Shown piece after piece: positions 60,605 to 64,000 of a stretch of 64,000 nt of DNA. The stretch spans positions 50,637,372 to 50,701,371 of the forward strand of contig NC_079514.1 in the NCBI RefSeq assembly GCF_000801105.2, in the 5' to 3' direction. This DNA comes from Raphanus sativus. Lineage: Eukaryota > Streptophyta > Magnoliopsida > Brassicales > Brassicaceae. Every line of letters begins with the position of its first letter. Within the stretch, counting starts at the first letter, position 1. The notes beneath the pieces are model-generated. The model ran no database searches and was not told where the DNA came from. It saw only the letters and a program-made list of their open reading frames with translations. A program made the position numbers and the translations under genes.

Positions 60605-60677
60605 CTGCAACACAAAAAAAATAATAATAAATAAAATCACACTATTCATCAAAAAATAACAATAAAAAAAGTCTGCT

Positions 60678-60979
60678 TGTTATAAACGTGCATGAAACAA
60701 ATGTCAAAAATGACAGCACCGAATTACCCAAGCTTCGTGTAAATGTAACAAGTGTGGAGCCCATTATCACTGTGCATGCATAGTAATTTACTTTTCTTAC
60801 TTCTATATATACGATCGACTTCGATCATTGTAAGACACACAATTCTCTCCTCCTCCTCTATATAATAAACTTTCTCTCGTTTACTCTCTTGTATCAGTAT
60901 TATCTCTCTTCTGCGGGTATAAAATTTCACTCTTATTTAAAATTCTCGATACTATAAAATTATAACTTATTTTATAACA
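60678..60979 (+). repeat. 5' LTR of the Copia element, 302 bp
   Basis: It starts TGTTATAA and ends TTATAACA, an 8-bp inverted end. A TATA-like CTATATAATAAAC lies at 60858-60870. Immediately after it, CGTTATCAGCACGATC (from 60980) fits a plant Copia primer-binding site. Homology to copy a stops exactly at its first base. Confidence 0.85.
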
Positions 60980-61556
60980 CGTTATCAGCACGATCACTCT
61001 GCAATTCGGTAAAGTTTATATGTATCATATTTACCCTGCTATAATGGCCGGTATACCGCCTATATTATTATTTATTATTTTATAGTGGTTGTTTTAATTC
61101 ACCATTATTTACCTATATTAATGCGGGCGGTATGTCGCCTCGTTAATAAACCTTGATTATTAATTACATTATAATCGTTTGGCTCGGCTGTGCCGCCGTA
61201 AAATTTATTTAAAAATGAAAATTAGACTATCACTATACTACGATTAATATTTACATGTTTATTATAATATGGCTATTATATAAATGCTTAGTGGTCTATA
61301 TAAATTATTTATGAAATTTATGGAATCTGATTGACTACTTATTACAATATTTTCGGATTAATTTTCGATTTAACGATTTAACCCCAACGGTCACAAAGAA
61401 AAATTTTCAAAAATTTTACCTTTTTACAACGGCTATGAACAGTATTTTTACATCTATAAATACACTCATACTTCACTCATTTTCTTCATCAAAAATTACT
61501 CATCTTCTCTCAAATATTTTCAAATCGCTCTCCTCCGGTTTTTTTTTTCAAGAAAG
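60980..61556 (+). promoter_or_regulatory. Copia leader with an internal TATA-like promoter
   Basis: After the primer-binding site comes 0.4 kb of AT-rich DNA. Then CTATAAATAC at 61454-61463 is followed by a pyrimidine-rich stretch (TTCACTCATTTTCTTCATC and beyond), the look of a plant core promoter and 5' UTR, about 100 bp before the small ORF. A second promoter inside the element is inferred. Confidence 0.45.
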
Positions 61557-61727
61557 ATGATTCGCGCGTTTTTGATTTTAGTTGCAATTCTAATTTGTAT
61601 TTCTATTTACGGTTTATTTGTTGGAGAATTTGCTCCGGGGGAATTTACGATGAATATCGGTTTACTTTTCTATACACTATTTCTATTTGTAATTGCTTGC
61701 ATGATTAATGTAAACGGTTCATTTTAA
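61557..61727 (+). CDS. Small hydrophobic ORF in the Copia leader, 56 aa
   Basis: ATG at 61557 to TAA at 61725-61727. Two hydrophobic segments, FLILVAILICISIYGLFVG and IGLLFYTLFLFVIACMI, are joined by a short acidic loop (GEFAPGEFT), predicting a two-pass membrane peptide or a signal peptide plus one helix. It is followed 52 bp later by the gag ATG. I know no family for it. The frame is short enough to be chance, but the codons are compatible with coding and the position after a TATA box is suggestive. Confidence 0.45.
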   Translation: MIRAFLILVAILICISIYGLFVGEFAPGEFTMNIGLLFYTLFLFVIACMINVNGSF

Positions 61728-61779
61728 ATATTATAAAATTCTAATAAAATTTACTATTTTGTGTCTTGGAAATTCAGAA

Positions 61780-62793
61780 ATGGCAAATATCGAGAAACTT
61801 CAGTTTCCGGCCTTAGAAATAACTGGGGCAAATTACACGGCGTGGATAACTAATATGGAGCTTCATCTAGATTCAGAGAAAATACTCGACACAATAAAAG
61901 AAGGAAACAAAACGGCATCTCATGAAAAGGCTAAGGCCGTAATATTTCTGAGAAAGCACCTAGATGAAAACCTTACGCATGACTATGCAAGGATAAAAGA
62001 TCCTCTAGATCTTTGGAAAGCCCTAAAGGAGAGGTTTGATAACCAGAAGAAAATAACTCTTCCCCATGCACTCGATGAATGGGCGAACCTGCGGTTTCAA
62101 GATTTTGAAAAGGTGGAAACGTACAATTCCGCTATATTAAGGATAGCGGCGCAATTAGAATATTGCGGTAAGCCCGTGACGGAAGCAGAAATGCTTGAGA
62201 AAACTTACCAAACGTTCCACAAAAACCATTATGTTCTACAAGAACAATACAGAAACCGTGGATACACGAGGTTCTCTGAACTCGCTGTAGCGCTCATGAT
62301 AGCGGAGAAAAATAATGAACTCCTTATCAAAAACCACAATATCCGACCCACAGGAACCAAAGCATTTCCTGAGGTGAATGCAACGGATGTAAAAAATCCG
62401 GAAAGAGGAAATGTTTCCTATCGTGGTCGTGGTCGTGGTCGTGGTTACGGTCGTGGTCGTGGCCATCGATTTAATCGTGGTAATGAAAGGAGTTACAACC
62501 CAAAAGGAAGGGGATCCAACACGTGGAATCGATCCGATCGTGGAAAAGGGAATGAAGCCCAAGAAAACCCTACTCGTAAAAACGAGAACGTCTGTTACAG
62601 ATGTGGATCGAAGGGGCATTGGTCTCAAGTATGCCGAACTCCTCAGCATCTATGTAAGTTGTACCAAGAAACCATCAGAGGCAAAGCAAAGGAAGTTAAT
62701 CTTAATGAGCACTTTGAGGGTACAACATCTACATACCTTGAGTCTTCTGACTTTATGGACGATGTCGACGAGGCCACTCATCAAGATAATTAA
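61780..62793 (+). CDS. Copia gag, 337 aa
   Basis: ATG at 61780 (MANIEKLQFPALEITGANYT). The N-terminal two thirds is a UBN2-type Copia gag capsid domain (DPLDLWKALKERFD and neighbours). An Arg/Gly repeat region (about 205-245) precedes a zinc knuckle CX2CX4HX4C with C272, C275, H280 and C285. The protein ends at its own TAA and is not fused to pol. It forms the particle that packages the element RNA. No frameshift is seen. Confidence 0.9.
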   Translation: MANIEKLQFPALEITGANYTAWITNMELHLDSEKILDTIKEGNKTASHEKAKAVIFLRKHLDENLTHDYARIKDPLDLWKALKERFDNQKKITLPHALDEWANLRFQDFEKVETYNSAILRIAAQLEYCGKPVTEAEMLEKTYQTFHKNHYVLQEQYRNRGYTRFSELAVALMIAEKNNELLIKNHNIRPTGTKAFPEVNATDVKNPERGNVSYRGRGRGRGYGRGRGHRFNRGNERSYNPKGRGSNTWNRSDRGKGNEAQENPTRKNENVCYRCGSKGHWSQVCRTPQHLCKLYQETIRGKAKEVNLNEHFEGTTSTYLESSDFMDDVDEATHQDN

Positions 62794-63013
62794 AATGCTT
62801 ATAGTAATCAAGCCCAATAATGCCAGTGATGCCATAAATTATTATTACTATTATGTATTTTCAGTTCTAGAATAAAATTGTTTTTCGAAACAACTAATGT
62901 ATAATTATAGTTTAATGTATAAGTGAGTGTGTGCTTATAATCAATGTATAATTATATAATGTTTACTTATGAAATTTTATTTTCTTTATTAATATTAATT
63001 GTGTGTTACAGAA
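62794..63013 (+). other. AT-rich spacer between gag and pol
   Basis: About 220 bp with stops in all plus-strand frames. It ends TGTGTGTTACAG at 63000-63011, a good 3' splice-site match just before the pol ATG. A donor candidate GTAATC lies near 62803. It may be an intron that regulates the gag/pol ratio. Confidence 0.45.
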
Positions 63014-64000
63014 ATGGATAATGGAACAACAACTAAGCAAATTGGTAGAGAAGTTTGCATTCCAGATAGTGGTACAACACATACTATACTGAAAGATAAG
63101 AGATATTTCTCTAACTTAAAGTCAGCAAAAATGACTGTAAACACAATATCAGGTCCTACGGATTTGATTGAAGGAATTGGCAAAGCAAACTTTATGTTAC
63201 CTAATGGAACAAAGTTTTCCATAAAAAATGCTTTATATTCTCCAAATTCAAAGAGAAATTTGCTGAGTTTCAAGGATATATACCTTCAAGGATATGAAAC
63301 TCAGTCTGCAACTGAGAATGGAAAGAAGTATATGTATATAACTTCTGAAAAGTCAGGCAAAAATCTTGTACTGGAAAAGTTTCCAAAACTTCCTTCTGGA
63401 TTACATCAGACTTATATTAATGCGATAGAATCAAACCTTGTGGTCAAAAGAAATCCAGAAGATGTTACATTATGGCATGACCGTCTTGGTCACCCAGGCA
63501 TTACAATGATGCGAAAAATCATTGAAAGTTCACATGGCCATTCAATGAAGACCCAAGATCTATATCAGAGTAATAAAATGACATGTGTTGCATGTGCTCT
63601 TGGGAAATTAATCATAAGACCATCACCAACCAAAATCGATAAAGAATCACCAAAGTTCTTGGAAAGAATCCAAGGTGACATTTGTGGACCTATACATCCG
63701 CCATGTGGACCATTCTACTACTTTATGGTATTAATCGATGCGTCAAGTAGATGGTCACATGTTTGCCTATTATCATCTCGAAATATGGCATTTGCGAGAT
63801 TTCTAACTCAAATAATCAAATTAAGAGCTCAGTTCTCTGATCATCCAATTAAAAGAGTTAGATTAGATAATGCTGGTGAATTCACATCCCAAGCATTTAA
63901 TAATTACTGTATGGTATCAGGGATTGAAGTAGAACACTCAGTTGCTCATGTTCATACCCAAAACGGTTTGGCAGAATCATTAATTAAACGATTGCAATTG
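63014..64000 (+). CDS. Copia pol, N-terminal 329 codons (runs off window)
   Basis: Open from ATG at 63014 to the window end without a stop. Residues 18-20 are the protease DSG (CIPDSGTTHTILKD). The GAG-pre-integrase motif LWHDRLGHPG and CVACALGK follow. The integrase core includes ERIQGDICGPI, FMVLIDASSRW, RVRLDNAGEF and HTQNGLAESL, covering the D-D-E pattern. The frame is intact as far as it can be seen. In most Copia elements gag and pol share one frame; here pol is a separate ORF. Confidence 0.85.
   Translation, partial: MDNGTTTKQIGREVCIPDSGTTHTILKDKRYFSNLKSAKMTVNTISGPTDLIEGIGKANFMLPNGTKFSIKNALYSPNSKRNLLSFKDIYLQGYETQSATENGKKYMYITSEKSGKNLVLEKFPKLPSGLHQTYINAIESNLVVKRNPEDVTLWHDRLGHPGITMMRKIIESSHGHSMKTQDLYQSNKMTCVACALGKLIIRPSPTKIDKESPKFLERIQGDICGPIHPPCGPFYYFMVLIDASSRWSHVCLLSSRNMAFARFLTQIIKLRAQFSDHPIKRVRLDNAGEFTSQAFNNYCMVSGIEVEHSVAHVHTQNGLAESLIKRLQL

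Larger units (their letters stand above)
48801..60677. repeat. Segmental duplication, copy b (DAG1-ARF18 block)
   Basis: It matches 437-16832 in direct orientation. It lacks the three Helitrons and the MITE of copy a and 870 bp equivalent to 12004-12873. It has its own Helitron at 55104-57018 and ends where the Copia LTR begins. Short regions are 99% or more identical to copy a. Confidence 0.93.
60678..64000 (+). mobile_element. Copia retrotransposon, 5' portion (continues past window)
   Basis: In order: 5' LTR, primer-binding region, a long leader with a small ORF, gag, an AT-rich spacer and pol through the integrase core. It lies in intron 4 of ARF18-b; copy a is uninterrupted at 16832/16833. 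The reverse transcriptase, RNase H and 3' LTR are outside the window. Confidence 0.9.

Noticed and set aside
62411..62875. 154-codon ORF overlapping gag, starting with a Val run
   Set aside because: Shadow of the Arg/Gly repeat region of gag read in another frame.
1..64000. CRISPR arrays, bacterial operons or ribosome binding sites
   Set aside because: The sequence is plant nuclear DNA; the direct repeats seen are transposon or minisatellite units without regular spacers.

Overview
The window is plant nuclear DNA, almost certainly Brassica (rapa, oleracea or napus type). It is AT-rich, its genes have introns, and it is full of Brassicaceae transposable elements. The host genes match a known Arabidopsis chromosome 3 neighbourhood: a Dof factor like DAG1 (At3g61850), an auxin response factor like ARF18 (At3g61830) and an aspartyl protease like At3g61820, in the expected order. 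Family and locus names come from my recognition of the proteins, not from a database search.

Layout: 1-423 end of a Helitron; 437-17455 first copy (a) of the DAG1-ARF18 block, both genes on the minus strand, carrying three Helitrons and a Stowaway MITE; 17456-23808 the ARF18-a promoter and intergenic DNA with a Harbinger-type element; 23809-27703 a larger PIF/Harbinger element carrying a transposase remnant, a Myb-like ORF and a GRF-zinc-finger gene; 29980-31431 the aspartyl protease; 31432-39493 repeat-rich intergenic DNA ending at a 100-N gap; 39594-46732 the 3' part of a Sirevirus (Copia) with an env-like ORF and 3' LTR; 46733-48800 unassigned DNA; 48801-60677 second copy (b) of the DAG1-ARF18 block in direct orientation; 60678-64000 the 5' part of another Copia element inserted in intron 4 of ARF18-b.

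The two blocks are about 99% identical. The DAG1 coding exons differ by two bases, one of them an amino acid change. The blocks nevertheless differ by four Helitrons, one MITE, one Copia element, an 870-bp deletion and one intron. Because each block supplies the empty site for insertions in the other, element ends can be fixed to the base. This can be a young tandem duplication, or two haplotypes or homeologues placed in one scaffold; the N gap leaves both open.

Leads most worth following: a 73-bp intron present in ARF18-b and absent from ARF18-a; a Helitron 185 bp upstream of the DAG1-a start codon; a 56-residue hydrophobic ORF with its own TATA-like promoter in the leader of the second Copia element; and a GRF-zinc-finger/coiled-coil gene lying inside Harbinger ends.
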